The notes: generated by a model not told the origin, from the letters alone. A stretch of 64,000 nucleotides of DNA from Bacillota bacterium (GCA_023386955.1 JAEWIS010000044.1:124001-188000); one strand, 5' to 3'; shown: positions 6,947 through 15,825, numbered from the stretch's first letter. Numbers and translations: made by a program.

Positions 6947-9016
6947 ATGGTGGCGAATCGTTGGGTAATGGAACAAGCGGCAGGATTGAAGCCGGGGTTG
7001 GATGAACTGGTGTACCGCTCGAATCTGTTGGGCTCGGATCGGTCAGTAGCCAACTGGGGCGGCGGCAATACCTCTATGAAGACCGTTGTTGAGGATTTTC
7101 GCGGGCGTCCTGTCAATGTCATGTGGGTAAAAGGAAGCGGCTCCGACCTGGCAACCATGAAGGCGGGCCACTTTACCGGACTCCGGCTGGATGATATTGC
7201 CCCGCTGTTTGAGCGGGAGGATATGAGCGACGAAGATATGGTGGCGTATCTGGCCAACTGCATGATCGACTCCAAACATCCCAGAGCCTCCATCGAAACA
7301 CTGCTCCATGCATTTTTGCCTTTTCAGCATGTGGACCACACCCATCCCGATGCCATTATCGGACTGTGCTGCGCCGATAACGGCAGGGAGCTGGCCAAGG
7401 AAATCTACGGCGACCGGTTCGTGTGGGTGCCGTATATCCGGCCAGGGTTCCGCCTCTCCCGGATGATTGCCCAGGGTGTGCGGGATAACCCCAATGCTGA
7501 GCTTGTACTAATGGAAAAGCACGGGCTGGTCACCTGGGGTGCTACCTCCGAGGAATCTTATCTGAAAACGCTGGCCATTATCGGGGAAGCGGAGGCTTTC
7601 ATTGAGGCCCGGGTGAAGGAAGAGGCCTTATTCGGTGGTGTGAAGATTGAACCGCTTGCACCGGAACGCCGGCGGGAGATTGCAGCGTCCGTTATGCCGG
7701 TGATTCGCGGTGCGGTCAGCGACGGCAAACGGATGATTCTCACCTTCGACGACGGCGAGGATGTGCTGCGGTTCGCCGGCAGCCGGGATGCGGCGAAGCT
7801 GTCCCAGGTGGGGGCGGCCTGTCCGGACCATCTGGTGCATACCAAGATGAAGCCCTTGCTGGTGGATTGGGACCCGTCCTCCGGGGATGTGGAAGCCCTG
7901 AAGGAAACCCTGAAAGCAGGCATCAGCGAATATAAGGAAGAGTATAAGGCCTACTTCGAACGCAACAAGAATGAAGGCGACAAAATGTTCGAGCCTGCTC
8001 CCCGGGTGATCCTGATTCCCGGTGTGGGCATGATCAATACCGGCAAAAGCCACGCCATGTCTCAGGTCAGCGGCGCGCTGTATCACCGGGCTATCGCGGT
8101 TATGCGGGGAGCGACGTCCTTGGGCGAATTCGTTTCCTTAAGCGAAAATGAGTCCTACAACGTGGAATATTGGCCGCTGGAGCTGTATAAGCTGACGTTG
8201 GCTCCGCCCGAGGCAGAATTCTCCCGCCAGGTAGTGCTTGTCACCGGAGGCGCCGGAGGCATCGGCAGCGCCACCTGCCGCAGGCTGGTCAAGGAAGGCG
8301 CTCATGTGGTCCTGGCTGACCTGAACCTGGAGGGGGCGGAGAAGGTAGCCGAGGAGCTGAACGCCCAGTTCGGACCGGGACGCGCCTTCGCTGTGAAGCT
8401 GGACGTGACCAAGGAAGACCTGGTGAAGGAAGCCTTCCGCGCTACGGCGCTCCAGTACGGCGGTGTGGATGTGGCTGTGAACAATGCCGGTCTTGCCACA
8501 TCCAGCCCCTTCGACGAAACCACACTGGATGAGTGGAATCTCAATATGAATGTGCTGTCCACCGGCTATTTCCTGGTGGCGAGGGAAGCCTTCAAGGTGA
8601 TGAAGGAGCAGGGCACCGGAGGCAGTATGGTTTTCGTGGCATCGAAGAACTCTGTCTACGCCGGCAAAAATGCCTCCGCCTACAGCACGGCCAAGGCAGC
8701 CGAAGCCCATCTGGCCCGCTGTATCGCGGCAGAAGGCGGGGAATACGGCATCCGGGTGAACACCGTGCTGCCGGACGCCATTCTGCAGGGCTCGGCCATC
8801 TGGAATTCCCGGTGGCGGGAGGAGCGGGCAGCCGCTTATGGCATAGCTCCTGATCAATTAGAGGAATATTACAAAAAACGCACCACGCTTCTGGTCAATA
8901 TTTATCCGGATGACATCGCGGAATCCATCGCCTTCCTGGCCTCCTCCAGGTCGGCCAAAACCACCGGCTGCATGATTACGGTAGACGGCGGGGTGCCTGC
9001 GGCTTTCACCCGGTAA
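6947..9016 (+). CDS. rhaD: Bifunctional rhamnulose-1-phosphate aldolase / lactaldehyde (short-chain) dehydrogenase
   Basis: A 689-residue two-domain enzyme of rhamnose breakdown. The first ~400 residues are a class II aldolase domain (GGGNTSMK, KGSGSDLA, MEKHGLVTWG), which splits L-rhamnulose-1-phosphate into dihydroxyacetone phosphate and L-lactaldehyde. The C-terminal part is a short-chain dehydrogenase: TGGAGGIGSA at about residue 433, NNAG, and YSTAK at about 578, expected to oxidise lactaldehyde with NAD. The same fusion is known as RhaEW/YuxG in Bacillus. The start at ATG 6947 is set by AAGGAGG at 6932-6938; the open frame extends 21 codons further but without a better site. It heads the rhaD-rhaB-deoR cluster. 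Confidence 0.92.
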   Translation: MVANRWVMEQAAGLKPGLDELVYRSNLLGSDRSVANWGGGNTSMKTVVEDFRGRPVNVMWVKGSGSDLATMKAGHFTGLRLDDIAPLFEREDMSDEDMVAYLANCMIDSKHPRASIETLLHAFLPFQHVDHTHPDAIIGLCCADNGRELAKEIYGDRFVWVPYIRPGFRLSRMIAQGVRDNPNAELVLMEKHGLVTWGATSEESYLKTLAIIGEAEAFIEARVKEEALFGGVKIEPLAPERRREIAASVMPVIRGAVSDGKRMILTFDDGEDVLRFAGSRDAAKLSQVGAACPDHLVHTKMKPLLVDWDPSSGDVEALKETLKAGISEYKEEYKAYFERNKNEGDKMFEPAPRVILIPGVGMINTGKSHAMSQVSGALYHRAIAVMRGATSLGEFVSLSENESYNVEYWPLELYKLTLAPPEAEFSRQVVLVTGGAGGIGSATCRRLVKEGAHVVLADLNLEGAEKVAEELNAQFGPGRAFAVKLDVTKEDLVKEAFRATALQYGGVDVAVNNAGLATSSPFDETTLDEWNLNMNVLSTGYFLVAREAFKVMKEQGTGGSMVFVASKNSVYAGKNASAYSTAKAAEAHLARCIAAEGGEYGIRVNTVLPDAILQGSAIWNSRWREERAAAYGIAPDQLEEYYKKRTTLLVNIYPDDIAESIAFLASSRSAKTTGCMITVDGGVPAAFTR

Positions 9017-9127
9017 TAGACCCGGCGGCGTCGGGCAACTATAATCAGGCATGGGCTGTCCGGATTCTCCGCTTCTCGAGGCGGGCGCTCCGGCAGCCCT
9101 TTGCCGCAAAAGGCGGTGCACGTTACG

Positions 9128-10639
9128 ATGAAGAAGGAAGTACATGTATTGGCATTTGATTTGGGTGCGAGCAGCGGCAGAGCTATGGTCGGCACCCTGG
9201 ACAAAAGCGCTCCAGAAGCGCCCGTATTGCGGCTTACCGAGGTTCACCGTTTTCCCAATGAGCCTGTGCAGGCCGGGGCCCATCTGTATTGGGATATCCT
9301 CCGGCTGTTGCATGAGCTGAAGCAGGGCTTCCGCAAGGCTTCCGAGGGCCGAACCATTGAAAGCTTCGGCATCGATACCTGGGGAGTGGATTACGGGCTT
9401 CTTGGGGAAGACGGCGAGCTGCTGGGCACTCCGTACCATTACCGGGATGCAAGAACGGACCACACAGTAGAGAAAGTCCATGCTATAATAGGAAAAAATG
9501 AGTTGTTCCAAGCAACGGGTCTGCAGCCCTTGACCTTCAACACCCTGATGCAGCTGCACGCGGCTGTAGAGCAGAATTCCGTGGCCTTGCGCGAAGCTAA
9601 GGAGCTGTTGTTCATCCCCGATCTGCTCCTGTATCTGCTGACCGGTGTTAAACAAAGCGAATACACCATTGCCTCCACCTCCCAGCTGCTGAAGGCGGGC
9701 ACCCAGGAATGGGACAAGGAGCTGTTGGCGAAGCTGGGCATTCCCTCGGATATCCTGCCGCCGGTTGTGATGTCCGGGCAAACAGTGGGTGAGCTGACCG
9801 AAGCCATCTGCGAGGAGCTGAAGCTCCCGCCGATCCGCGCTGTAGCTGTGCCGGAGCATGATACCGGCGCCGCGGTGGTGTCCGTACCGGTGGATACCGA
9901 CGAAGAGGTGGCGTATCTGATCAGCGGCACTTGGTCCCTGTTCGGCACCGAGCTGGCACAGCCGCTGCTGGACCCGCGGGTGCTGCCGTTGGGCTTCTCC
10001 AATGAAGGCGGCATGGGCGGCACTGCAAGGACTCTGAAGAATATCATGGGCCTTTGGCTGATCCAGGAATGCAAACGCTCCTGGGATCAAGCCGGAGAGA
10101 ACCATTCCTTCGCCGATCTGGTGGTGCTGGCGGACAAGGCGCCTGCCTTCCGGTCCTTCATCAACCCGGACGATCTTTTGTTCCTGCCGCCGGGCGGAAT
10201 GCCGGAGCGGATTCAGGAATACTGCCGCCGCACGGGCCAAGCCGTGCCGGAGAGCATCGGCGAAATCACCCGCACCATCTACGAGAGCCTGGCGCTGCAA
10301 TACCGCCTGGTACTGGATCGTCTGGAGCATCTGGGCGGCATCCGTTATCCCCGTCTGCATATGATGGGCGGCGGTATCCAGAACAAGCTTCTGTGCCAGA
10401 TGACCGCTTCGGCTATCGGCAGAGAGGTGTGGGCCGGTCCGGTAGAGGCCAGCTCTCTGGGCAATGTGGCGGCGCAGTTGATTGCCTTGGGCGAGGTGAA
10501 GGATATCCGGGAGGCGCGCAGCCTGATTAAACGTTCCTATCCGGTGGATACCTATGCACCGCAGGATCAGGAAGCATGGGAAGCGGCGTACAAGAGATTT
10601 CTTGATGCAACGGGGCAAACTCTGATTCCAGAAGAATAA
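9128..10639 (+). CDS. rhaB: Rhamnulokinase
   Basis: A 503-residue FGGY-family sugar kinase that phosphorylates L-rhamnulose with ATP, supplying the substrate of the aldolase encoded just upstream. The N-terminal phosphate-binding loop is FDLGASSGR, followed by SFGIDTWGVDYG, the sugar site around YRD, the ADP-binding GTWSLFG and the C-terminal MGGGIQNKLLCQ. The ATG at 9128, with AAAGGCGG ten bases before, fits the kinase N-terminus; an earlier ATG at 9101 adds nine residues. The gap to the aldolase gene is 111 bases. No rhamnose isomerase (rhaA) is next to it, so that step is encoded elsewhere. Confidence 0.93.
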   Translation: MKKEVHVLAFDLGASSGRAMVGTLDKSAPEAPVLRLTEVHRFPNEPVQAGAHLYWDILRLLHELKQGFRKASEGRTIESFGIDTWGVDYGLLGEDGELLGTPYHYRDARTDHTVEKVHAIIGKNELFQATGLQPLTFNTLMQLHAAVEQNSVALREAKELLFIPDLLLYLLTGVKQSEYTIASTSQLLKAGTQEWDKELLAKLGIPSDILPPVVMSGQTVGELTEAICEELKLPPIRAVAVPEHDTGAAVVSVPVDTDEEVAYLISGTWSLFGTELAQPLLDPRVLPLGFSNEGGMGGTARTLKNIMGLWLIQECKRSWDQAGENHSFADLVVLADKAPAFRSFINPDDLLFLPPGGMPERIQEYCRRTGQAVPESIGEITRTIYESLALQYRLVLDRLEHLGGIRYPRLHMMGGGIQNKLLCQMTASAIGREVWAGPVEASSLGNVAAQLIALGEVKDIREARSLIKRSYPVDTYAPQDQEAWEAAYKRFLDATGQTLIPEE

Positions 10640-10654
10640 AGGAGACATACACAT

Positions 10655-11419
10655 ATGCTGGTGGCGGAGCGGCTTCAAAAAATCGTACAGCTCGTAAATG
10701 AGCGCGGCAGCATACGGGTGACCGAGCTCAGCGATTTGTGCGGGGTTACGGAGGAAACCATCCGCAAGGATTTGGATAAGCTGGAGGCGGAGGGCAAGCT
10801 AATGCGCAGCCACGGCGGCGCGGTCAGTGTGCAGGATACCCAGCAGGAATCCCCGTACTTCGTGCGGGAAACCACCAACGTGGAGGAGAAAAAGCAGATT
10901 GCCATGGCGGCGGTGAGCCTGATCGAACCGGGGGACCGGATTATTCTTGACGCCAGCACCAGCGCCTGGTGGATCGCCCGTTATCTGCCGGACCAGCCCC
11001 TGACGGTGCTGACCAATTCCATGAAGGTGGCCCTGGAGCTGGCGGCCAAGGAGAAGATTCAGGTGGTCTCCACCGGCGGTATTCTGGTTTCCAACTCTCT
11101 GTCCTTCGTGGGCCCTCTGACGGAGCGTTCCCTGGATACCTACCATGTGGACAAAATGTTCCTCTCCTGCAAAGGGCTTCATCTCACCAAGGGCATTACG
11201 GAGCCCAATGAGATGCAGGGCCTGGTGAAGCGCAAGATGATCCGGCAGTCGGAGAAGGTGTATCTCCTGGCGGACTACAGCAAGTTCGGCGTCCGGTCGT
11301 TTACCCATGTGGCCGACTGGAGCGACATCCACCACCTGGTCACCGATGCCAAAAGCGATCCGGCCATCATCCGCCAGATCCGGGAGCAGGGCATCGATGT
11401 GACGCAACTGGAGGGGTAG
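10655..11419 (+). CDS. DeoR family transcriptional regulator, probable rhamnose operon regulator
   Basis: A 254-residue protein with the DeoR layout: an N-terminal helix-turn-helix (about residues 5-57, ending in the family stretch LMRSHGGAV) and a C-terminal sugar-phosphate sensor domain with the STGG and LSCKG motifs. DeoR proteins bind a phosphorylated sugar intermediate to derepress their operon. The gene starts 16 bases after rhaB with AAAGGAG overlapping the rhaB stop codon, so it is cotranscribed. Rhamnulose-1-phosphate is the likely effector by context only. A terminator follows. Confidence 0.85.
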   Translation: MLVAERLQKIVQLVNERGSIRVTELSDLCGVTEETIRKDLDKLEAEGKLMRSHGGAVSVQDTQQESPYFVRETTNVEEKKQIAMAAVSLIEPGDRIILDASTSAWWIARYLPDQPLTVLTNSMKVALELAAKEKIQVVSTGGILVSNSLSFVGPLTERSLDTYHVDKMFLSCKGLHLTKGITEPNEMQGLVKRKMIRQSEKVYLLADYSKFGVRSFTHVADWSDIHHLVTDAKSDPAIIRQIREQGIDVTQLEG

Positions 11420-11459
11420 GCTTCTGCGTCTGCTCCAGCAACGACAACGAAAAGACAGA

Positions 11460-11486
11460 AGACAGCGAAAGCCGCTGTCTTTTTTG
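11460..11486 (+). terminator. Terminator of the rhamnose operon
   Basis: AGACAGCG and CGCTGTCT form a perfect 8-bp stem with a 5-base loop, followed by TTTTTG, 40 bases after the deoR-type gene. Confidence 0.9.
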
Positions 11487-11603
11487 TTTGCAGACCAACT
11501 GTACGCCTTTGTTTGTTAAAACCAGGCTGCGGGAAATCCAGTGGATGGTTGCAGCATGAACCAGCGTTTTGTTGCATTGAACGTGGTGGCTGGGTTCCGG
11601 CTG

Positions 11604-11669
11604 TAACGGAACGGAGAAGCGCTTAAAGCCGGATATTTGCACATTCTCCGCTATAACGGAAGTGAACGA
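11604..11669. repeat. TAACGG elements in the 11420-11773 gap
   Basis: One full element, 11604-11625 (TAACGGAACGG to GCGCTTA), and a second similar start at 11653 (TAACGGAAGTGAACGAC) lie between the rhamnose operon terminator and the proline-rich gene. A third TAACGG stands at 11689-11694. Nothing else is recognisable in the gap. Confidence 0.55.
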
Positions 11670-11773
11670 CCCAATTGATTCCCCACTCTAACGGATTGCC
11701 ATCCGGCCCACCTGATTGCCATTCGCTGGAACTGGGTAAAAAGGGGCATCCCCCATTGAAGGAGGCTGCCCAT

Positions 11774-12010
11774 ATGTCCAATCTTGATTTTAACTCAAAC
11801 ATACCCTTCCAGCCGGAGCCCGAGCCGGAGATCAGACCGGGCGATGTTCCCGAATCGGTACCGCCGGATGAAATTCCCGATTCGGTGCCGGGTGTTGAGC
11901 CGCCGGATTCGGTGCCGCCTTTGAAGGAGCCGGATGCCATTCCGCCGATTCCGCCGGAAATCGAGCCGAAGGAGCCGGGTTTCCCGAAGGATGGTTTCCA
12001 GCACGAGTAG
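11774..12010 (+). CDS. Small acidic proline-rich protein, function unknown
   Basis: A 78-residue protein not recognised as any family. It is about a quarter proline and rich in Glu/Asp, with repeats of the form P-D/E-S-V-P and P-D-x-I-P through residues 22-66; the C-terminus is GFPKDGFQHE. There is no signal peptide, membrane segment or cysteine, and such a composition predicts an extended or disordered chain. It is credible as a gene because an ideal AAGGAGG stands 8 bases before the ATG (11759-11765) and a terminator follows 72 bases after the stop. The frame is open upstream to 11675, but those codons overlap TAACGG repeat DNA and lack a ribosome site. Confidence 0.6.
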   Translation: MSNLDFNSNIPFQPEPEPEIRPGDVPESVPPDEIPDSVPGVEPPDSVPPLKEPDAIPPIPPEIEPKEPGFPKDGFQHE

Positions 12011-12082
12011 TTATTGGGTTTGGTAAAATCATCGGTGTGCTGATTCTGTAAGAGCATAATTGGAGCGTATATTGGAATATAG

Positions 12083-12116
12083 CAGGATGCCTCTGTGCTG
12101 GAGGGATCCTGTTTTT
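12083..12116 (+). terminator. Terminator after the proline-rich gene
   Basis: CAGGATGCCTC and GAGGGATCCTG pair over 11 positions with one mismatch, loop TGTGCTG, followed by TTTTT. Confidence 0.8.
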
Positions 12117-12152
12117 GTGTTTGAAGGAGGAGGGGAGGTTGGTTATGGATCC

Positions 12153-12335
12153 TAACGGCGGTGAGAGCCTCTATTTGCCTGAATTGGCGGCTTGGAAAAT
12201 TCTAACGGCGGCCACAGCCGCTATTACGACTAAATATGCTTGTCATGAGGGGTTTTCCGCCGAATTACGGCGCTCACTTCCGTTAGATTTTGGCGGGAGT
12301 GTTTTTTGGCGGAATAAGGGCTCTGGCTTCCGTTA
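12153..12335. repeat. Four 21-nt TAACGG elements upstream of purT
   Basis: In the gap 12117-12445 there are four 21-base elements. Forward copies are at 12153-12173 and 12203-12223 (TAACGGCGG to CTA); inverted copies are at 12265-12285 (TTACGGCGC to CCGTTA) and 12315-12335 (TAAGGGCTC to CCGTTA). All four starts are exactly 50 bases apart or close to it. An ORF reading through them from 12145 looks like a by-product of the repeats. No purine riboswitch was recognised before purT. Confidence 0.7.
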
Positions 12336-12445
12336 GCCGCCACCTGAAGGAGTTGGGAGCGGGGCGTACCGGAAATAAAGGTTGCGGAAAGGGGCTTTTT
12401 TCGGCAAAATAAGGGGAAATATCCTGAAGTGAAGGGGAGTTGCAC

Positions 12446-13624
12446 ATGTACGGGGCGCCATTGTCTGCCCATGCGCGGAAAATCATGCTGCTGGGAGCGG
12501 GTGAGCTGGGCAAGGAGGTTGTGCTGGAGGCACAGCGGCTTGGGATTGAAACAATCGCGGTGGATCGTTACGAAGAAGCGCCGGCCATGCAGGTGGCCCA
12601 CCGCAGCTATACGGTGGACATGCTGGACGGGGCGGCTCTGCGGGAGCTGATCCTGATGGAGAAGCCGGATCTGATTGTACCGGAGATTGAAGCCATCGCC
12701 ACGGAGGAGCTGATCCGGCTGGAGGAGGAGGGCTTCCGGGTTATTCCTACGGCCCGGGCCTCCCGGCTAACCATGGACCGGGAGGGGATCCGCAGGCTGG
12801 CTGCGGAAACATTGGGACTGTCGACCGCCGGATATGCCTTTGCCGACAGTCTGGACGAGCTCAAGGCGGCCGTGGAGCAAATCGGCACGCCTTGTGTGAT
12901 TAAGCCGGTAATGAGCTCCTCCGGCAAGGGCCAAAGCGTCTGCCGCAGGCCGGAGGATGCGGAGCATTCCTGGAATTTGGCTCTGGAGGGGGGCCGCGGC
13001 CGCAAAACCCGGGTGATTGTGGAGGAGTTTATCCCCTTTGATTCGGAGATTACGCTTCTGACCGTCCGCTCCGTAAGCGGAACGGTGTTTTGCCCGCCTA
13101 TCGGCCATGTCCAGAAGGACGGTGACTATATCGAGTCCTGGCAGCCTCATGCCATGACCCCGGGCCAGATTGAAGCGGCGGAAGAGATTGCCCGTAAGGT
13201 GACGGAGGCTCTGGGCGGTTACGGTCTGTATGGTGTGGAGCTGTTCCTGGCCGGAGACCGGGTGATCTTCAGCGAGGTTTCCCCGCGGCCCCATGATACG
13301 GGTATGGTGACCATGGCAACCCAGGATCTGTCGGAGTTCGCCCTGCATGTCCGCGCTATTCTCGGGTTCCCGGTAGAGGGAGTCCGTCAGCTGTCGCCGG
13401 GAGCCTCCCGGACGCTGAAGGCCTGGGAGGAATCCAAGAGCTACCGGATTGGCGGGCTGGAGCAAGCCCTAGCGGTGCCTGGCACGCAGGTCAGAGTGTT
13501 CGGCAAGCCGGAAACCAAGGTGGGCCGCCGCATGGCGGTAGCCGTCAGCGCCGCGGATACGGTGGAGGAAGCAAGGACCCGCGCCGAAGAGGCGGTCAGC
13601 CATCTGTTCATCGAGTATAACTAA
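12446..13624 (+). CDS. purT: Formate-dependent phosphoribosylglycinamide formyltransferase (GAR transformylase 2)
   Basis: A 392-residue ATP-grasp enzyme of de novo purine synthesis that makes formyl-GAR from GAR, formate and ATP, bypassing folate. It shows the PurT signatures in order: [48 protein letters not shown], the ATP-binding [31 protein letters not shown] and [13 protein letters not shown]. The ATG at 12446 has GAAGGGGAG six bases before it; a TTG at 12440 would add two residues. It is monocistronic and far from other pur genes in this window, as is usual for purT. Confidence 0.95.
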   Translation: MYGAPLSAHARKIMLLGAGELGKEVVLEAQRLGIETIAVDRYEEAPAMQVAHRSYTVDMLDGAALRELILMEKPDLIVPEIEAIATEELIRLEEEGFRVIPTARASRLTMDREGIRRLAAETLGLSTAGYAFADSLDELKAAVEQIGTPCVIKPVMSSSGKGQSVCRRPEDAEHSWNLALEGGRGRKTRVIVEEFIPFDSEITLLTVRSVSGTVFCPPIGHVQKDGDYIESWQPHAMTPGQIEAAEEIARKVTEALGGYGLYGVELFLAGDRVIFSEVSPRPHDTGMVTMATQDLSEFALHVRAILGFPVEGVRQLSPGASRTLKAWEESKSYRIGGLEQALAVPGTQVRVFGKPETKVGRRMAVAVSAADTVEEARTRAEEAVSHLFIEYN

Positions 13625-13633
13625 TATGTAATG

Positions 13634-13677
13634 AAAAAGCAGGAGCTGCCCGGTTGGGCCGAAGGCTCCTGCTTTTT
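13634..13677 (+). terminator. Terminator of purT
   Basis: AAAAAGCAGGAGC and GCTCCTGCTTTT flank an 18-base loop; the stem ends in a T run. It starts 10 bases after the purT stop. Confidence 0.9.
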
Positions 13678-13703
13678 GTTGCGCCTTTGTTCTTCGGGGG
13701 GCA

Positions 13704-13821
13704 CCCCCAAAAGTACCTGAGATTACTCCGAAGCGTTACATCACTTTTGGGGGGAATATTGAACGGGGGCTCCCCCAAAAGTACCTGAATCAGCTTCGAA
13801 GCGTTCCGTCACTTTTGGGGG
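13704..13821. repeat. Two tandem ~50-bp repeats with CCCCCAAAAGT / ACTTTTGGGGG ends
   Basis: Copy 1 is 13704-13754 and copy 2 is 13772-13821. Each begins CCCCCAAAAGTACCTGA, has GAAGCGTT in the middle and ends CACTTTTGGGGG, so its ends form an 11-bp inverted repeat. A short G-run/C-run palindrome precedes each copy. The same family occurs in tandem inside the suf operon (18791-18947), and half a copy lies near 51350. Copy 2 ends 5 bases from the stop of the small gene on the minus strand, so it may also act as its terminator hairpin. Confidence 0.75.
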
Positions 13822-13825
13822 ACTC

Positions 13826-13996
13826 TTACAGATGCGGATACTTGCGGTGCTCCACCAGATCGATGGCGCCCAGCACCACATGGGCCAGACCAAAGCCCAT
13901 CACTGCGGTGGAAACCATAGGGTATTTGCCCCGGAAAGCCGCTCCGGTGGCGGTGACAGCCGTGCCTAAAACTGTGGGAATCAGTCCTTCGCGCAT
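13826..13996 (-). CDS. Small hydrophobic protein, function unknown
   Basis: A 56-residue open frame starting MREGLIPTVLG and ending HRKYPHL. It contains one or two short hydrophobic stretches (around residues 5-20 and 28-48), the second with the GFGLAHVVLGAIDLV pattern of a membrane helix. AAAGGAG lies 10 bases before the ATG on the minus strand, which is the main reason to call it a gene. I do not recognise the family. It is a single gene with its stop next to a CCCCCAAAAGT repeat; its promoter region is shared divergently with the DUF1802 gene. Confidence 0.6.
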   Translation of the reverse strand: MREGLIPTVLGTAVTATGAAFRGKYPMVSTAVMGFGLAHVVLGAIDLVEHRKYPHL

Positions 13997-14168
13997 GAAT
14001 GAATCGCTCCTTTTGTTATAAGATAATGAGGTTGACGGGTATAGGTTTTGAAGAAAAGCCGATCTGTATCCGATGCAAGCATTGGCAGTCAGATCATTTG
14101 CCGTGGGGAGTTTTTCAGGCTATAATGAGTTATAAATTATAATTAGTCTAAACAAAGGAGGTCTTGAC

Positions 14169-14765
14169 ATGAAGGCGCCGGTCAAGCAAATAGCCTTAAA
14201 GGAATGGGCGTCCGCCATCAAGGCTCTGCGGGAAGGCAAGCAAATCCTGGTGATGCGCAAGGGTGGCATCGTGGAGGAAACCCGGGATTTTCAAGTGGAA
14301 AGCCACCATTTTTATTTATATCCGACTTATGAGCACCAGAAGCGGGAGCTGCTGAAGGAGAATGAACAGCAAACCGTGGATGAGACGCTTGCAGGATGGT
14401 CCGCCGAAGCCCGTTCGGTAGAGCTGACTGCTTTTGCCGATGTGGTGGAGGATATTGAGGTGCTGGATCAGGAGCAGCTGGACAGGCTGTCCGAGTTCCA
14501 TATCTGGACGGATACCTTCGCTGAGGAGCGGCTGAAATGGAAGAAGAAAAATCCGCTTCATGTCCTGCTGCTGCGGGTGTACCAATTGGAGGAGCCCGTG
14601 TCCATTCCCATTCGCTCAGACTACCTGGGCTGCAAATCCTGGGTGGAAATTGCAGATTCGATGCCCGAGGTGAATAAGACGCCGGTTCTGACCGACGAGG
14701 AATTCGCCCGGCAGTGTGAAGCCATCAAATCCGCTTTGGCCGGATCCGGTGTAGCCGGTCACTGA
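14169..14765 (+). CDS. DUF1802 family protein
   Basis: A 198-residue soluble protein recognised as DUF1802 by ALKEWASAIKALREGKQILVMRKGG at the N-terminus (split here as LKEWA and LVMRKGGI), the FYLYPTYEHQ stretch near residue 50 and the LLLRVY segment near residue 140. The function of the family is unknown. A textbook AAAGGAGG seven bases before the ATG fixes the start. It is a single gene, upstream of and separate from the suf operon, with a terminator after it. Confidence 0.85.
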   Translation: MKAPVKQIALKEWASAIKALREGKQILVMRKGGIVEETRDFQVESHHFYLYPTYEHQKRELLKENEQQTVDETLAGWSAEARSVELTAFADVVEDIEVLDQEQLDRLSEFHIWTDTFAEERLKWKKKNPLHVLLLRVYQLEEPVSIPIRSDYLGCKSWVEIADSMPEVNKTPVLTDEEFARQCEAIKSALAGSGVAGH

Positions 14766-14797
14766 TTGAAGCAGACTATATCTCTTCGCAAGCCGCC

Positions 14798-14848
14798 AAG
14801 CCCTGGTCTTTTGGCTGCAGCATTGGCCTCGAGAAACCGGGCTTTTTT
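14798..14848 (+). terminator. Terminator after the DUF1802 gene
   Basis: AAGCCC-GGT pairs with ACC-GGGCTT (one bulged T) across a 28-base loop and is followed by a T run. Confidence 0.75.
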
Positions 14849-14922
14849 CATGGGTTATTTTTAACAAATATAAGCAAAGAGACTTTCCAAACATTAAAGT
14901 TGATAAAATTATTCAGTTGCCC

Positions 14923-14985
14923 TTTATTGATTCATCAGGGTGCGCTATAATAATCCTATATTTGATTGAGAATCATTGATAATCA
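14923..14985 (+). promoter_or_regulatory. suf operon promoter with a Fur-like box
   Basis: TATAAT at 14946-14951 has a weaker TTTATT 17 bases upstream. Just downstream, 14963-14985 reads TGATTGAGAATCATTGATAA followed by TCA, which contains the core of the Fur 7-1-7 motif (TGA-AATCATT). Placed across the transcription start region, it would let an iron-bound Fur protein repress Fe-S assembly genes when iron is plentiful. The binding is inferred from sequence only. Confidence 0.65.
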
Positions 14986-15036
14986 CAAAGATAAGTTATT
15001 AAATAAAAACCATTTCAGTAGCCGGAGGGAAAATCC

Positions 15037-15825
15037 ATGTCGAATGTGCCTGTGTTGACAATCAGTGATTTGAAAGCAAGCGTGGAAGGCAAGGAAATCG
15101 TAAAGGGTCTTAGCCTGGAAATCAAAGGAGGCGAGGTTCACGCCATCATGGGTCCCAATGGTACGGGCAAAAGTACCTTGTCCTCTGCTTTGATGGGCCA
15201 TCCCAAGTATGAGGTGACCGACGGTACCGTAACGCTGAACGGCGAAGACGTGCTGGAGATGGCAGTAGATGAGCGCGCACGGGCCGGATTGTTCCTGGCC
15301 ATGCAATATCCAAGCGAAATTACCGGCGTTACCAATTCGGACTTCCTGCGCAGTGCCATTAATGCACGCCGCGGGGAAGGCAACGAAATTTCTCTGATCC
15401 GGTTTATCCGCCAGATGGAAGCGAAGATGAAGGAACTGGATATCAACCCTGAGTTCGCCCACCGCTACTTGAATGAAGGTTTCTCCGGCGGCGAGAAGAA
15501 ACGTAACGAAATTCTCCAAATGATGCTCATTGAACCGAAGATTGCCATTCTCGATGAGATTGACTCCGGTCTGGATATCGATGCTCTCAAAATTGTGGCG
15601 GCAGGCGTCAACGCTCTCCGCAGCCCGGAACGTGCTTTCCTGATTATTACCCACTATCAGCGTCTTCTGAATTATGTAACCCCTGATTTTGTCCATGTGA
15701 TGATGCAGGGCCGTATCGTGAAATCCGGAGGGCCCGAGCTGGCCGAACGTCTGGAAGCGGAAGGTTATGATTGGGTGAAGGAAGAGCTGGGCATTGTGGA
15801 CGAGACTGTCGGACAGGAAGTATAG
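15037..15825 (+). CDS. sufC: Fe-S cluster assembly ATPase SufC
   Basis: A 262-residue ABC-type ATPase that works with SufB and SufD as the scaffold on which Fe-S clusters are built. Walker A GPNGTGKST is at residues 39-47, the signature is FSGGEKKRNE and Walker B is AILDEIDSGLDIDAL, typical of SufC. It is the first gene of sufC-sufD-sufS-sufU-sufB, the order seen in Bacillus, behind a promoter with a Fur-like box. CGGAGGG precedes the ATG. SufD starts 23 bases after its stop. Confidence 0.97.
   Translation: MSNVPVLTISDLKASVEGKEIVKGLSLEIKGGEVHAIMGPNGTGKSTLSSALMGHPKYEVTDGTVTLNGEDVLEMAVDERARAGLFLAMQYPSEITGVTNSDFLRSAINARRGEGNEISLIRFIRQMEAKMKELDINPEFAHRYLNEGFSGGEKKRNEILQMMLIEPKIAILDEIDSGLDIDALKIVAAGVNALRSPERAFLIITHYQRLLNYVTPDFVHVMMQGRIVKSGGPELAERLEAEGYDWVKEELGIVDETVGQEV

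Noticed and set aside
8858..10678. 606-codon open frame opposite rhaB
   Set aside because: Antisense shadow with Gln/His/Arg-rich composition and no motif; rhaB is full length on the plus strand.
12145..12336. 63-residue ORF with a good ribosome site before purT
   Set aside because: Nearly its whole length is made of four TAACGG repeat elements in both orientations, and the protein looks like no family.
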